59,308 bases of DNA, from assembly GCF_028618525.1 (NCBI RefSeq), contig NZ_JAQITC010000015.1, forward strand, positions 1 through 59,308. The letters are read 5' to 3'. Source of the stretch: Bartonella sp. AU55XJBT (GTDB taxonomy: Bacteria; Pseudomonadota; Alphaproteobacteria; Rhizobiales; Rhizobiaceae). The notes beneath the pieces are model-generated. The model worked only from the letters and a program-made list of their open reading frames with translations, was not told where the DNA came from and did no database searches. Of the stretch, positions 1-9,960 are shown in pieces. Position 1 is the stretch's first letter; each line of letters starts with the position of its first letter. Both the position numbers and the translations under genes were made by a program.

Positions 1-165
1 CATGCATTTACGAGCGATTTATCAGGCAACGCGGGTAAATTAGGGATAGGTTTGAGCAGTTTTATGAGTGAGAAGTTGAAGCTATATGGTGAGGCTCATT
101 ATGTTAAAGGGCGTAAAACAAAACAATCTCTTCAAGGCATTTTAGGGATACGCTATAGTTTCTAA
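1..165 (+). CDS. Autotransporter beta-domain, C-terminal end (partial)
   Basis: Frame 1 is open from the window edge to the TAA at 163-165 and encodes the last 54 residues of a protein. The alternating polar and hydrophobic pattern (LKLYGEAHYVKGR, then LQGILGIRYSF) and the terminal aromatic Phe are typical of the last strands of an outer-membrane autotransporter beta-barrel, where the terminal Phe serves as the BAM recognition signal. The passenger domain lies outside the window, so its role cannot be told. Bartonella carry several such adhesin-type genes. A different class of outer-membrane barrel is possible but less likely. Confidence 0.75.
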   Translation, partial: HAFTSDLSGNAGKLGIGLSSFMSEKLKLYGEAHYVKGRKTKQSLQGILGIRYSF

Positions 166-561
166 TTATAGGGAGTTTTTTAATTGATCTCAGTAAGGTG
201 AGGGAATTTTAAAACCTAGATCTGAAGTGTCTAGTCTGTCTTCTTTTTTAAGAAGAAGGTTTTCATAAAAGGTATTTATTTTTACGTGTTGTTTTTTCTT
301 ATAATTGTTATTGCTTAAATGATAATTTTGATGGGAAGTATTTAGGAATACAATAAGAAGTTCAACATTTACTGAGAGCTCGGTGTGCATCTTATGATGG
401 GGGCAATTAATAGGTGTATCTATTTTATTGAAGTCTTTTTTTACACTCCATCCCACGTTTTTGAGAATTTGCATAGATTTTTGCAAAGTCACTTGGCAAA
501 GGGCTGCCTGCTCGCTATAGAAACAGTTAGAGAATATTATCAATGAAATAAAGGTGAGTAA
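166..561. other. Spacer between autotransporter gene and ndk
   Basis: About 400 AT-rich bases. The only long open frame is antisense (190-543, minus). It starts at TTG, has no ribosome binding site and no recognisable domain, so I do not call it. No terminator hairpin or repeat is obvious. The ndk ribosome binding site (AAGGTGAG) lies at the right end. Confidence 0.5.
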
Positions 562-984
562 ATGGCTTTAGAGCGTACTTTTTCGATGATTAAACCAGAT
601 GCAACGCGTCGTAATTTGACAGGTGCAATTACCAAAATGCTTGAGGATGCGGGCTTGCGTGTTATTGCCTCTAAACGTGTGTGGATGAGCAAGCGTGAGG
701 CTGAAAATTTTTATGCTGTTCATAAAGAACGCCCTTTTTTTAGCGAATTGGTTGAATTTATGTCTTCTGGTCCAACAATTGTACAGGTTTTGGAAGGAGA
801 AAATGCAATAGCTAAAAACCGTGAAGTGATGGGGGCTACAAATCCTAATGATGCAGAAGAAGGGACAATTCGTAAGGTTCACGCTTTGTCGATTGGTGAA
901 AATTCTGTCCATGGATCTGATAGTGCTGAAACGGCAAAAACAGAAATTGCTTTTTGGTTTTCTGAGATAGAAATTGTTGGTTAA
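562..984 (+). CDS. ndk: Nucleoside diphosphate kinase
   Basis: Transfers the terminal phosphate of ATP to nucleoside diphosphates through a phosphohistidine, which balances the NTP and dNTP pools in the cytoplasm. The 140-residue product is of family length and starts [14 protein letters not shown], with the conserved Lys11. The catalytic His is His117 in the NSVHGSDS motif. The ATG follows AAGGTGAG at good spacing. The gene stands alone and is closed by a hairpin at 1001-1039. The identification is secure. Confidence 0.97.
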   Translation: MALERTFSMIKPDATRRNLTGAITKMLEDAGLRVIASKRVWMSKREAENFYAVHKERPFFSELVEFMSSGPTIVQVLEGENAIAKNREVMGATNPNDAEEGTIRKVHALSIGENSVHGSDSAETAKTEIAFWFSEIEIVG

Positions 985-1000
985 TAAAAGCGTAAATCAG

Positions 1001-1039
1001 AAGCAAAAGCCCAGAACACCATGTTTTGGGTTTTTGCTT
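1001..1039 (+). terminator. Intrinsic terminator after ndk
   Basis: AAGCAAAAGCCCA pairs with TGGGTTTTTGCTT across a loop of about 12 bases. The descending arm contains a T run. It lies 17 bases after the ndk stop codon. Confidence 0.7.
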
Positions 1040-1302
1040 ACGAGATTATAGATCTCTTTGACAGATATGGGGATTCATCGTTTTTTTCGCTTTTAATATT
1101 GCAACTGTTTTTGCGGGGAGATAAAGCCTATTAATTCTTTTCTTGAATGTTTTTTATCTGGACACCAACTTTGTTTGTGATGGACAACAGAAATATTTTA
1201 ATTGATTGATCATCAATAGATTTAAAATAAGTAGATTTACGGGTATCTCTTCTTGTTTAAGGTGCATAAAGATAGATTATCATTATAAATCAAGAGACAA
1301 TT

Positions 1303-1884
1303 TCATGAGATGACATGTTTTAAACCGGCACGAAAATAATCCCATCCTGTCCACAATGTAAGGAGGGCAGCAATCCACAGCATAGTAATGCCAAACTCTA
1401 CTGTGTAAGGGAAAATTTTATTACCAGCTGGTCCTGCTAAAAGAAATACGATAGCGATCATCTGTACAAAAGTTTTCCATTTTGCGAGACGAGAGACCGG
1501 AACGCTCACTTTTAATTCAGCCAAATATTCACGTAATCCCGATACAAGAATTTCTCGGCAAAGAATGATAATGGCTGCCCACAATGTCCATCCAGCGATG
1601 GTACTGTCTGCGGCAAGCAAGAGTAAACAAGCAGAGACAAGAAGTTTATCGGCAATTGGATCTAACATGCGACCAATATTGGATGTTTGTTCCCAAATAC
1701 GGGCAAGATAACCATCAAGAAAGTCAGTAATAGATGCAATGACAAAAATGGAAACGGCAATCCAGCGTGCGATATCACTTGATTGTAGGCGTCCTTCTAC
1801 AAAAAAGCATGCAACAACCATTGGAACTGCAACAATTCGTGCATAAGTCAAAATATTTGGAAAAGAAAAAGTATGATTTTTCAT
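1303..1884 (-). CDS. pgsA: CDP-diacylglycerol--glycerol-3-phosphate 3-phosphatidyltransferase
   Basis: Catalyses the committed step of phosphatidylglycerol synthesis in the inner membrane, joining CDP-diacylglycerol to glycerol-3-phosphate. The 193-residue product is hydrophobic with several membrane segments. It carries the full CDP-alcohol phosphotransferase signature: D57-G58, A61-R62, G71, D75 and D79 (DGYLAR, then GRMLDPIAD). It lies 72 bases downstream of uvrC on the same strand, an order common in alphaproteobacteria, so the two are probably cotranscribed. Other CDP-alcohol transferases such as phosphatidylserine synthase share the signature, but length and context favour pgsA. Confidence 0.93.
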   Translation of the reverse strand: MKNHTFSFPNILTYARIVAVPMVVACFFVEGRLQSSDIARWIAVSIFVIASITDFLDGYLARIWEQTSNIGRMLDPIADKLLVSACLLLLAADSTIAGWTLWAAIIILCREILVSGLREYLAELKVSVPVSRLAKWKTFVQMIAIVFLLAGPAGNKIFPYTVEFGITMLWIAALLTLWTGWDYFRAGLKHVIS

Positions 1885-1956
1885 AGAGCCATTTTAAATT
1901 TTTGTGAAAGAGAACATATTCCCCGAAAGTAACAAGGCTAAAGTGATGAAACAAGC

Positions 1957-3954
1957 CTATTTTTCATTAAAATGGTTATGAATTTTTTGTGCGATTGCAA
2001 GAGAGATTCCCGTAACTTTTTTCAAGTCTTCAAGTGAGGCATCAGCAACAGCCTTGGCACTTCCAAAATGATGAAGCAATGCACGTTTTCTTGATGGACC
2101 GATATTTTCGATTTCATCAAGTGGATTTTTAAATGTTGTTTTTTTTCGTTTTATTCTATGCGTTCCAATGGCAAAACGGTGTGCTTCATCACGCAGACGT
2201 TGCAAAAAATAGAGGATAGGATCACGGGGGGGAAGTGTAAAAGGAGGGACACCTTTTATAAAAAAACGTTCACGTCCTGCATGACGGTCAACACCTTTGG
2301 CAATTCCAACAACGGTGATCAGGTTATTCAATTGTAATTCAGCAAGTATTGTATGCACACTGTTGATTTGTCCTTCACCACCATCGATTAAGATAAAATC
2401 AGGCCAAACGGGAAAAAGATCATTCTCTTGATCTTTTATATCATGACTTTTATTGGGCAGATTATGCTCTTTGATAAGGCGTGAAAATCTTCGTTTAATG
2501 ACTTCTTTCATCATGCCAAAATCATCGCCAGGCGTGATATCTGTTGAGCGAATATTGAATTTACGATATTGATTTTTAACAAATCCCATTTGACCAGCAA
2601 CAATCATAGCCCCTACAGAATTTGTTCCCATAATGTGAGAATTGTCATAGACTTCTATACGGCGTGGAGGAAAAGGCAGTTGGAATGTTTCAGCAAGCCC
2701 CTGAAGTAATTTTGTATGGGTAGCTGTTTCAGCAAGCTTATGTTCTAGCGCTTCATGAGCATTGAGATAGGCATGATTAACAAGTGTTTTTCGTTCACCT
2801 TGCTTGGGTAAAGAGAGAGACACTTTGTGATTTGCTTTGAGGCTCAATGCTTCTGTAAGAAGTGTTTTTTCTTCAATTTCTTCGGATAAAAGGATGCTTT
2901 TTGGAAGGGGTTTGTCATCGTAAAATTGGGCAAGAAAACTTGCTAAAATTTCAGTACGGGAAAAAGAGGGGTCTGCTTTAGGAAAATAGGCACGGTTTCC
3001 CCAATTTTGCCCCATGCGAAAAAAGAACACTTGAATACAAGTCATTCCTTCCTTTTGAGCAATTGCAAAGACATCCGCTTCTTTTATCGTTTGAGGATTA
3101 ATACCTTGATGACTTTGTATGTGAGAAAGGGCTGATAAGCGGTCACGATAGGAAGCGGCTTGTTCAAAATCAAGATTTTCTGCGGCTTTATGCATAGCTT
3201 GAACCATATCATTTTTAACAGATTGATCTTTTCCCGAAAGAAACGCTTTTGCGTCTCTCACCAGTTCTTTATAATCATTATCACTAATTTCATAAGTACA
3301 AGGTGCAGAACATCGCTTAATTTGATAAAGCAAACAGGGGCGCGTACGGTTTTCAAAAATCGCATCGGTACAGGTTCGTAATAAAAAAGCGCGTTGTAAA
3401 ACATGAAGTGTTTGTGTCACCGCACCAGCAGAAGCAAAAGGCCCAAAATAATGAGCTTTTTGTGTTCGAGCACCACGATGTTTGTAAAGTGCAGGGGCTC
3501 GATGATCATTTGTAATCATGATATAAGGGAAGCTTTTATCATCACGGAGTAATACATTAAAATGTGGATGTAATCTTTTGATGAGATTTGCTTCTAAAAG
3601 GAGTGCTTCTGTTTCTGTATGGGTAACGATAAATTCCATATGATATGTTGCACGAATCATACGGGTAATACGATTATTGTGTCCTTTTTCACGTGCATAG
3701 TTTGAAACACGTTTTTTAAGATTACGAGCTTTGCCAACGTAGAGAATATCACCATTTTCACCAATCATTCTGTAAACTCCTGGCTTATGGGGAAGGTGTT
3801 TAACAAATTCTTGTATGAATTTAACACCTTGGAATTGATTTTTCTCATTGCTTTGATCGGCATTGTTCCATGTAAGGTTAGAGAGAAAAGAAAGCTTTTC
3901 TCTTTCATTTTGCGGATAATTTGTATTATTTTTTAGGATCATTTCGTTTATCAA
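1957..3954 (-). CDS. uvrC: Excinuclease ABC subunit C
   Basis: Makes both incisions around bulky DNA lesions in UvrABC nucleotide excision repair. Domains in the 665-residue product: an N-terminal GIY-YIG nuclease (GVY at 59-61, YVGKAR at 72-77), a UVR motif that contacts UvrB near residues 250-280 ([13 protein letters not shown]), an RNase H-like second nuclease (VYDNSHIMG, then ILIDGGEGQ), and a C-terminal double helix-hairpin-helix ([13 protein letters not shown], then [13 protein letters not shown]). The N-terminal extension of about 50 residues before the GIY-YIG domain is poorly conserved, so the true start may be downstream. Lies upstream of pgsA. Confidence 0.96.
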   Translation of the reverse strand: MINEMILKNNTNYPQNEREKLSFLSNLTWNNADQSNEKNQFQGVKFIQEFVKHLPHKPGVYRMIGENGDILYVGKARNLKKRVSNYAREKGHNNRITRMIRATYHMEFIVTHTETEALLLEANLIKRLHPHFNVLLRDDKSFPYIMITNDHRAPALYKHRGARTQKAHYFGPFASAGAVTQTLHVLQRAFLLRTCTDAIFENRTRPCLLYQIKRCSAPCTYEISDNDYKELVRDAKAFLSGKDQSVKNDMVQAMHKAAENLDFEQAASYRDRLSALSHIQSHQGINPQTIKEADVFAIAQKEGMTCIQVFFFRMGQNWGNRAYFPKADPSFSRTEILASFLAQFYDDKPLPKSILLSEEIEEKTLLTEALSLKANHKVSLSLPKQGERKTLVNHAYLNAHEALEHKLAETATHTKLLQGLAETFQLPFPPRRIEVYDNSHIMGTNSVGAMIVAGQMGFVKNQYRKFNIRSTDITPGDDFGMMKEVIKRRFSRLIKEHNLPNKSHDIKDQENDLFPVWPDFILIDGGEGQINSVHTILAELQLNNLITVVGIAKGVDRHAGRERFFIKGVPPFTLPPRDPILYFLQRLRDEAHRFAIGTHRIKRKKTTFKNPLDEIENIGPSRKRALLHHFGSAKAVADASLEDLKKVTGISLAIAQKIHNHFNEK

Positions 3955-4546
3955 GAAATGCTTTTTGTTTAACGTATGAAATATTCTTTTTTATTAAATA
4001 ACGATTATCTATGTCTTTAATAATTTTTGTCCATCAATAACATATTATAGCATAAGAGTGTGATTTTAGAGTGCTTTTCTTTCATAAAAAATATGGGAGT
4101 TGTTTATTTAAGACAGTTTTATGAATACGCTCAATTGATTCATTAAAAATGATTGGAGTAAGAAATCCATGATGATAAGAGGATAGACTTTCTAAAAGAA
4201 AAAATAATTACAATAATATATTGATTTATAAAGAAAATTCATCATTGTTGACATTAAAATAAATTCCTGAAGAGCGTAAGATTTTTTCACTTCAAACCGA
4301 TATCTTTTGCACGTTACAAGCGGGGGAGAGCCGCGTGGAGCGAAACTATACAACAAAGAACTAAACATCCCTTTTATGAGGCGTAAGAATGGTGGTGCTC
4401 AATAGCTTTATTGTTCTATAATTCACGTAATCATTATAAGCTTATCATTATTACTTTATATGGTGATATTATCTAAAAAATAATAGAGGCTTACACCTTT
4501 GTATCTTACAAAAGGGTATTTTTTAGGGAAAACGTAAGAGCAAAGT
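3955..4546. other. Spacer upstream of uvrC with one dispersed-motif copy
   Basis: About 590 bases with no supportable gene. It should hold the uvrC promoter near its left end. It contains one copy of a recurring 17-base motif (4215-4231) and an isolated GC-rich patch near 4319-4346 that stands out from the AT-rich surroundings. I could not fold that patch into a tRNA or assign it to a known RNA. Confidence 0.5.
4215..4231 (+). repeat. Dispersed AT-rich intergenic motif, copy 1
   Basis: AATATATTGATTTATAA, identical over 17 bases to the copy at 33057-33073. Related copies lie in other gaps of this window (see findings). Function unknown. Confidence 0.45.
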
Positions 4547-5407
4547 CTAATTTAGATGTTCTTTTTGAAGCCATTTGTACGTTATTTGAGCATTTTCATC
4601 TTGTCCAAGACGGTTTATAAGAAAGGGACTGAGCTTTTTAATTTCGTTTTCCAAAAGATAGGGAGGGTTGATAATAATCATTCCACTCCCATTCATTATC
4701 GGTGGACTTGAATTTTTTCGGATACGCATTTCAAGCTGTAAAATTTTAGGAATTCCTGTTTTATAAAGCGCATCAAGAAAACTTTCAATTTCTTTGTCAT
4801 GTTTAACAGGGTACCATAAAGCATAGATCCCTCCAGAAAAACGGCGATAGGCTTTCATTAATCCCCCAATAAGGCGGGAAAATTCTCCAGTTTTTTCAAA
4901 GGGAGGGTCAACAAGGATAAACCCGCGTTTTTCTTTTGGTGGTAAATGAGCATTTAAGGAAAGCCAACCATCCAAATGCAGAACTTTTGTTTGATAATCG
5001 CCAGCAAAGTTTTTTGCTAAACTATGATAATCTTCATTGTGCAATTCTATTGCGGTGAGGCGATCTTGTTTCCGTAATAATTGACGAATAAGAACAGGAG
5101 ATCCAGGATAAAATACAATTTCTTCTTCTCCTTTATTGAGGGCATCAATGATATCACACCATGGATAAAGGAGTGCTCTTAAATCTTCTGGGATCGGCGT
5201 TGAAAAAATTCGTTGCACACCTTCGCGCCATTCTCCTGTTTTACAGGCTTCTAAAGAAGAGAGGTCATAAATACCAATACCAGCATGCGTGTCTATAACG
5301 CGAAAAGCTTTTTCTTTGCGTTTGAGATACTCTACAATACGCATGACAATAATGTGTTTAAAAACATCAGCAAAATTGCCAGCATGGTAAATATGCCGAT
5401 AATTCAT
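4547..5407 (-). CDS. rlmJ: 23S rRNA (adenine(2030)-N6)-methyltransferase
   Basis: RlmJ (formerly YhiR) methylates N6 of A2030 in 23S rRNA using S-adenosylmethionine. The 286-residue product starts MNYRHIYHAGNFADVFKH, the family hallmark. A cofactor-binding loop (DTHAGIG, 39-45) follows, and the catalytic DPPF motif is at 167-170 (LVDPPFEKTGEF). It is monocistronic, with more than 550 bases of spacer on each side. Older annotations describe this family as a protein for use of external DNA as a nutrient, because of a phenotype in E. coli. The methyltransferase call rests on the motifs. Confidence 0.93.
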   Translation of the reverse strand: MNYRHIYHAGNFADVFKHIIVMRIVEYLKRKEKAFRVIDTHAGIGIYDLSSLEACKTGEWREGVQRIFSTPIPEDLRALLYPWCDIIDALNKGEEEIVFYPGSPVLIRQLLRKQDRLTAIELHNEDYHSLAKNFAGDYQTKVLHLDGWLSLNAHLPPKEKRGFILVDPPFEKTGEFSRLIGGLMKAYRRFSGGIYALWYPVKHDKEIESFLDALYKTGIPKILQLEMRIRKNSSPPIMNGSGMIIINPPYLLENEIKKLSPFLINRLGQDENAQITYKWLQKEHLN

Positions 5408-6080
5408 GGGAAAAACTCTATCATATGGATAACTGTATCAGGTTATTAGCATAGAATAATAGAATTGATATCCATAAAAATTTTCTTGTATCAATCAAAT
5501 AAGACCCTCATCAAAAATGATACACATAAAATATGAATGTCACGGGAGTACTCATTTCATTAAGATTTTAAATCTTTTATATGAAAGTTGGATAAGAAGA
5601 AGGCAAACATTTCAATGGAAGCTCTTTACTGAATAAAGATGAAAGCGAGCATCGTTATATCCTTTATATTGCGACTTATTTTCTAGGTTATCGACACTTA
5701 AGCTGGTCTAGAAGAGTATTAAAGAGTTTTGATCTCTCTACGCTAACCTTGCTTGTAATGTGCAAATGAGTGATTCTTATAAATTAATGTATTTGACGCA
5801 TTAATAAAACATATTCTCAGATATGATCACGCGTACAAATGCTGTTTCATACACATTTGAGTGAGTCTACTACGGTATTACACTTAATATTTTAGAAAAA
5901 TATGAGGTTGCATCTTTTAAAAATTTGACTGATTAATTGATGACGATCATTCTTCTTTTATTAAAAAGCGTGTGATTGCTTTTAAGTTGAGAAAAAAATA
6001 TATAAATAGGATACAATATTTGATACATTCTTCAGAGGAAGCATGAATAAGTGAGATAAAAGGCATAGAGTAGAAGAGTA
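5408..6080. other. Divergent spacer between rlmJ and tatA
   Basis: About 670 AT-rich bases without a supportable gene. It should carry the promoters of rlmJ (minus) and tatA (plus). A one-mismatch relative of the dispersed motif lies at 5777-5793 in inverted orientation. In many relatives scpA and scpB sit just upstream of tatA. I see no trace of them. Confidence 0.45.
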
Positions 6081-6392
6081 ATGGGTAATATTTTTTCACC
6101 AACACATTTAATTATAATTTTATTGCTTGTTTTTGTGCTTTTCGGGCGCGGTAAAATTTCTGAATTAATGGGCGATGTTGCTAAGGGAATTAAAGCCTTT
6201 AAAAAGAATATGAAGGAAGAAGAGGGAGGCATTGAGGATAACGTTGAAATGGCTGCTTCTTCCCAAATAATTGATGGAGAATCTCAACCATCTCAGCCGT
6301 TATCGGTAAAACATGTAGCAACACGCAGAAAGGCTTCCTCTTACTCTAAAGGGGGCAAGGTGTCTGCTGTTAAGAAACAACGTGTCAAATAA
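6081..6392 (+). CDS. tatA: Sec-independent protein translocase subunit TatA
   Basis: Pore-forming subunit of the twin-arginine translocase, which exports folded proteins across the inner membrane. The 103-residue product has one N-terminal membrane helix (about 7-23) with the FGRGKI hinge. The amphipathic helix ([17 protein letters not shown]) and a charged, disordered tail follow. An ORF antisense to it is only a shadow. It heads the tatA-tatBC-serS run, with 72 bases to the next gene. Confidence 0.95.
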   Translation: MGNIFSPTHLIIILLLVFVLFGRGKISELMGDVAKGIKAFKKNMKEEEGGIEDNVEMAASSQIIDGESQPSQPLSVKHVATRRKASSYSKGGKVSAVKKQRVK

Positions 6393-6464
6393 CAAACGTA
6401 TTAAATAACAAAAACGTCATCATCATTGTGCGTTATTTTTTTATGAGGAAGTCGAGTATAAGCG

Positions 6465-7655
6465 ATGTTTGGGATTGATGGACCAGAGCTTGTCGTGATC
6501 TTACTTGTTCTCATCATTGTCGTTGGTCCGAAAGATTTACCTAAAATACTCAAGACAATCGCGCAGGTAAGAGCTTATATACATTCAACAGCAAATGAAC
6601 TTCGTCATCAGTTTGATGATGTAATAAAACAAATTGAGCGCGATGATTTGCAAAAAACATGTTCGGATATGAACGATTCAAGGGAGAAGTTAGCAGAAAC
6701 TTTTGATTCCATTCAAAATACATTAGAGGGTATTCACGATAATTTGGATGTTAAGGTCACTTACCATAAATCAGAAAAAGATAAAGAACTTTTGGCATGT
6801 GATCAAAAGGCAATCAAGAAAGATAGGACAGTCTCTCGAGCTTCTCATCATTCCGAAAGTATTTCTATTGCTTCTAAAGATAAAAAAGATGAAGTTAATG
6901 CCAATATGGCACCACTTTTAGAACATTTAATTGAACTTCGTCAGCGAATTATTTCGGTTTTGGTTGTATTTATGATCGCTTTTACGATGTGTTTTCTTGT
7001 TAAAGATTATATCTTGAATTTTTTGCTATGGCCGTATCAATGGGCAATGAAAATAGCAGGAGGGTATCCTGAGAATATTCGTTTGCAATCAACGCAGGTA
7101 TGGGAAACTTTTTTAACAAAGATGAAACTTGCTGCTTTTGGAGGAATCGTTTTATCTTTTCCCTATACGGCTTTTCAGTTCTATAGTTTCATTGCTCCAG
7201 GGCTTTATAAAAATGAGCGCAGGGCTTTTTTGCCCTTTCTCATTGGTAGCCCTATTTTATTTTGTATTGGAGGAGCGTTTGTTTATGCTCTATTGGCACC
7301 CATAATACTATGGTTTAGCCTTTCTCAACAATTTCTTCCAGATGCTCAATTAAAGATAGAGTTTATAGTGCGTATTTCTGATTATTTGGGCTTTATGACG
7401 TCGTTTATCCTCATTTTTGGTTTGATCTTTCAATTGCCTCTGGTCATTAGTCTTTTAACAAAAGTTGGACTTTTAACGTCTCATGATTTGGTGTCTAAAC
7501 GAAAATGGGCTATTCTGCTCTCTTTTATCATTGCGGCAATGATAACGCCGTCGGATTTTTTTACGATGTTTGCAGTAGCTTTACCAACGATAGCGCTTTA
7601 TGAGATCTCAATTTTAATGGCTTACGGTATAGAAAAGAGAAGAAAATCCGCTTAA
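6465..7655 (+). CDS. tatC: TatB-TatC fusion protein, twin-arginine translocase
   Basis: A single uninterrupted frame of 396 codons encodes both receptor subunits of the Tat system. Residues 1 to about 100 are TatB-like: the MFGIDGPELVVILLV membrane helix, a GPKDLPK hinge, then an amphipathic and coiled region. Residues 101-147 form a charged linker. From Met148 (codon at 6906) the sequence is TatC: the cytoplasmic HLIELRQR motif at 154-161, six membrane segments, and the conserved Glu at 251 in FIAPGLYKNERR. In most proteobacteria tatB and tatC are separate genes. No good ribosome binding site precedes codon 148 and no stop separates the halves. It could be a true fusion or a sequencing indel. 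Confidence 0.88.
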   Translation: MFGIDGPELVVILLVLIIVVGPKDLPKILKTIAQVRAYIHSTANELRHQFDDVIKQIERDDLQKTCSDMNDSREKLAETFDSIQNTLEGIHDNLDVKVTYHKSEKDKELLACDQKAIKKDRTVSRASHHSESISIASKDKKDEVNANMAPLLEHLIELRQRIISVLVVFMIAFTMCFLVKDYILNFLLWPYQWAMKIAGGYPENIRLQSTQVWETFLTKMKLAAFGGIVLSFPYTAFQFYSFIAPGLYKNERRAFLPFLIGSPILFCIGGAFVYALLAPIILWFSLSQQFLPDAQLKIEFIVRISDYLGFMTSFILIFGLIFQLPLVISLLTKVGLLTSHDLVSKRKWAILLSFIIAAMITPSDFFTMFAVALPTIALYEISILMAYGIEKRRKSA

Positions 7656-7730
7656 GAAAAGTGTATAATCTTATGCGATGAGAAATGAATAAAAACAATA
7701 TAATAAAAACGATATAAATGAGGAATTTTA

Positions 7731-9008
7731 ATGCTTGATATTAAGTGGATTCGTGAAAATCCTGAAGAATTAGATAAAGCACTTGTAAGAAGAGGCCTTG
7801 AGCCACAAGCCGAAAGGTTAATACAACTTGATCTTGCACGCCGGTCACATGTTGCTAAGGTGCAATTGGCGCAGGAGCGTCGCAATGCGGTTTCAAAGGA
7901 AATAGGACAAGCTTTAGCTATCTCTGACGAGCAAATGGCTGAACGCCTTAGGGCTGAAGTTGAAGAGCTTAAAGTCTTTCTTTCTTCTGCCACAGCGGAA
8001 GAAAAACAGCTGACGGAAAGTCTTGAAAAAATTCTTTCAGCACTTCCCAATATTCCATTGGATGATGTTCCAGAAGGTAAAGATGAAAGTGATAATGTCG
8101 TCATTCGACATTTTGGGACACCTCCAACCTTTAATTTTACACCAAAGGAGCATTTTGATCTTGGTCAAGATCTCAAGCAGATGAATTTTGAGCGAGCTAG
8201 TCGTTTATCTGGAACACGTTTTACAGTGCTTTCAGGGGCGTTAGCGCGGCTAGAACGAGCATTGGGACAATTTATGCTTGATGTGCATGTTAATGATCAT
8301 GGTTATACAGAAGTTTCTGTGCCTCTTCTTGTTCGTGATGAGATTGTTTACGGAGCAGCCCAATTGCCGAAGTTTGCTGAAGATCTCTTTCAAACAACAG
8401 ATGGTCGGTGGCTTATTTCTACAGCAGAAGTACCTTTAACCAATTTGGTCAACGATGAAATTCTTGAAATATCAGATTTGCCACTGCGATTTTCTTCTTT
8501 ATCTCCTTGTTTTCGTTCAGAAGCGGGAGCGGCTGGGCGTGATACACGCGGTATGTTGCGTCAGCACCAGTTTTGGAAAGTAGAAATGGTTTCGATTACC
8601 AGTGAAGAGCAGTCTCTCATTGAATTGGAACGGATGACGGAATGTGCAGAAGATATCTTAAAACGACTCGGTTTGCCTTTTCGCACAGTAGTTCTTTCTA
8701 CGGGGGATATGGGGTTTGCAGCACGGAAAACTTATGACATTGAGGTTTGGCTTCCTGGCCAAGAATGTTATCGTGAAATTTCTAGTTGTTCGGTTTGTGG
8801 GGACTTTCAAGGTCGTCGTATGAACGCTCGCTATCGTAAAGAAGGCGATAAAAAATTGCATTTTGTTCATAGCCTTAATGGTTCTGGTACGGCTGTTGGC
8901 CGTTGTCTTATTGCTGTGCTTGAAAATTATCAACAGGCTGATGGGTCAATTATTGTTCCAGATGTTTTACAACCCTATATGGGAGGCATGCGTTGTATTA
9001 CTGCTTAA
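7731..9008 (+). CDS. serS: Seryl-tRNA synthetase
   Basis: Charges tRNA-Ser with serine and also supplies Ser-tRNA for selenocysteine in organisms that use it. The 425-residue product has the N-terminal tRNA-binding coiled coil (about 30-105) and a class II catalytic core: TAEVPLTN at 231, motif 2 FRSEAG at 261 with RQHQFWKVE at 277-285, and motif 3 [16 protein letters not shown] near 390. The ATG follows GAGGAATTTTA, a good site. Sits 75 bases after the tat genes, as in many relatives. Confidence 0.98.
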   Translation: MLDIKWIRENPEELDKALVRRGLEPQAERLIQLDLARRSHVAKVQLAQERRNAVSKEIGQALAISDEQMAERLRAEVEELKVFLSSATAEEKQLTESLEKILSALPNIPLDDVPEGKDESDNVVIRHFGTPPTFNFTPKEHFDLGQDLKQMNFERASRLSGTRFTVLSGALARLERALGQFMLDVHVNDHGYTEVSVPLLVRDEIVYGAAQLPKFAEDLFQTTDGRWLISTAEVPLTNLVNDEILEISDLPLRFSSLSPCFRSEAGAAGRDTRGMLRQHQFWKVEMVSITSEEQSLIELERMTECAEDILKRLGLPFRTVVLSTGDMGFAARKTYDIEVWLPGQECYREISSCSVCGDFQGRRMNARYRKEGDKKLHFVHSLNGSGTAVGRCLIAVLENYQQADGSIIVPDVLQPYMGGMRCITA

Positions 9009-9132
9009 TTTGGGGAAAGGAGAAGCAATATGCGTTTATTGCAAAGAGGGAATGCTATGCAAACGCAAGAGGTTTTGCCATTTTAAAAGAAAGCGGTTTG
9101 TAGGGACAATAAAGGTGCATCTCCATTAGAGA

Positions 9133-9804
9133 GTGAATGATACTATGGAGCAAAAGGGTATTTTGCAATTTCGTGAGGAGTTGGCTGCTCTTGTACTGAA
9201 AATGCGTAGCAAAGGCATTGATGACGTGCGCTTTTTTTCGGCATTAGAGAAAATTCCACGTCAACAATTTGTTTCTGCTCCGTGGTTTAATAGTGCTTAT
9301 GATAATAAAGTTATTCCCCTTGAGTGTGGGGAATATATGGAACGTTTGGAAGAACAACTCTTAATTCTTTCGGCACTATCATTGAAAAAAAAGCATCGTG
9401 TCTTAGAAATTGGTACAGGCTCTGGCTTTTGTACTGCTCTTATGGCATGTTTGAGTGACCGTGTGACGACGGTTGATCGTTATAAAACGCTTGTTGATTT
9501 GGCACGCCAAAAATTTCAAAGTTTGGGTATTGAAAATATTATTATACGGCAGAGTGATGGAAGTCATAGTGTGATAGGTTTGGGATCATTTGATCGCATT
9601 CTTATTTGGCCATCACGTTCTGATGAACCCAAGGAATTTTTAGAACTTTTAGCTGAAAACGGAATTCTCATTCAGGCGATAGGACCTGATGAAGGGGTAC
9701 AAACGGTGACGCGCTATACAAAAATTGGCAGTCGATTTGAGTGTTTAGAACTGTTTCAAGTACGTTATCAACCTTTTATTAAAGGTATTGCGGAGAGACT
9801 TTAA
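9133..9804 (+). CDS. pcm: Protein-L-isoaspartate O-methyltransferase family protein
   Basis: PCMT-family enzymes methylate L-isoaspartyl residues with S-adenosylmethionine and start repair of aged proteins. The 223-residue product has the Rossmann-fold motif I at 90-99 (VLEIGTGSGF) and the family N-terminal pattern (ALEKIPRQQFV). The middle is diverged from the classic enzyme, with FDRILIWPS at the substrate side. The frame opens with GTG at 9133; an in-frame ATG at 9145 is an alternative. The usual neighbour surE is absent between serS and this gene. A weak hairpin and T run follow. Confidence 0.87.
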   Translation: MNDTMEQKGILQFREELAALVLKMRSKGIDDVRFFSALEKIPRQQFVSAPWFNSAYDNKVIPLECGEYMERLEEQLLILSALSLKKKHRVLEIGTGSGFCTALMACLSDRVTTVDRYKTLVDLARQKFQSLGIENIIIRQSDGSHSVIGLGSFDRILIWPSRSDEPKEFLELLAENGILIQAIGPDEGVQTVTRYTKIGSRFECLELFQVRYQPFIKGIAERL

Positions 9805-9823
9805 TTTTTAAAGTTTAAGAAAT

Positions 9824-9850
9824 AGCGCAAATTATTTCGCTTTTTTATTT
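9824..9850 (+). terminator. Possible terminator after pcm
   Basis: AGCG and CGCT arms, with further A-T pairing and one bulge, are followed directly by a T-rich tract. It lies 20 bases after the pcm stop codon. Confidence 0.45.
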
Positions 9851-9960
9851 TCAGTTAAATTCATTTTGATCTTAATTAAAGATATTTATGAATAAAGCAT
9901 CACATTTTAACCCTTCGGTAATTTAAAAAAGCTTTAATGGAGTAAATTGAGTATTGATGA

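Noticed and set aside
190..543. 117-codon minus-strand frame between the autotransporter tail and ndk
   Set aside because: It starts at TTG, has no ribosome binding site, and its composition (Asn/Lys/Leu-rich, no domain) is what AT-rich spacer gives by chance.
568..912. 114-codon frame antisense to ndk
   Set aside because: A shadow of the ndk coding sequence; no independent start signal or domain.
4319..4346. GC-rich patch in the uvrC upstream spacer as a possible small RNA or tRNA remnant
   Set aside because: No cloverleaf or stable hairpin could be drawn by eye, and there is no conserved motif.
7652..8104. 150-codon Ser-rich minus-strand frame over serS
   Set aside because: A shadow of the strongly supported serS gene; the Ser/Ala/Leu-rich composition is typical of such frames.
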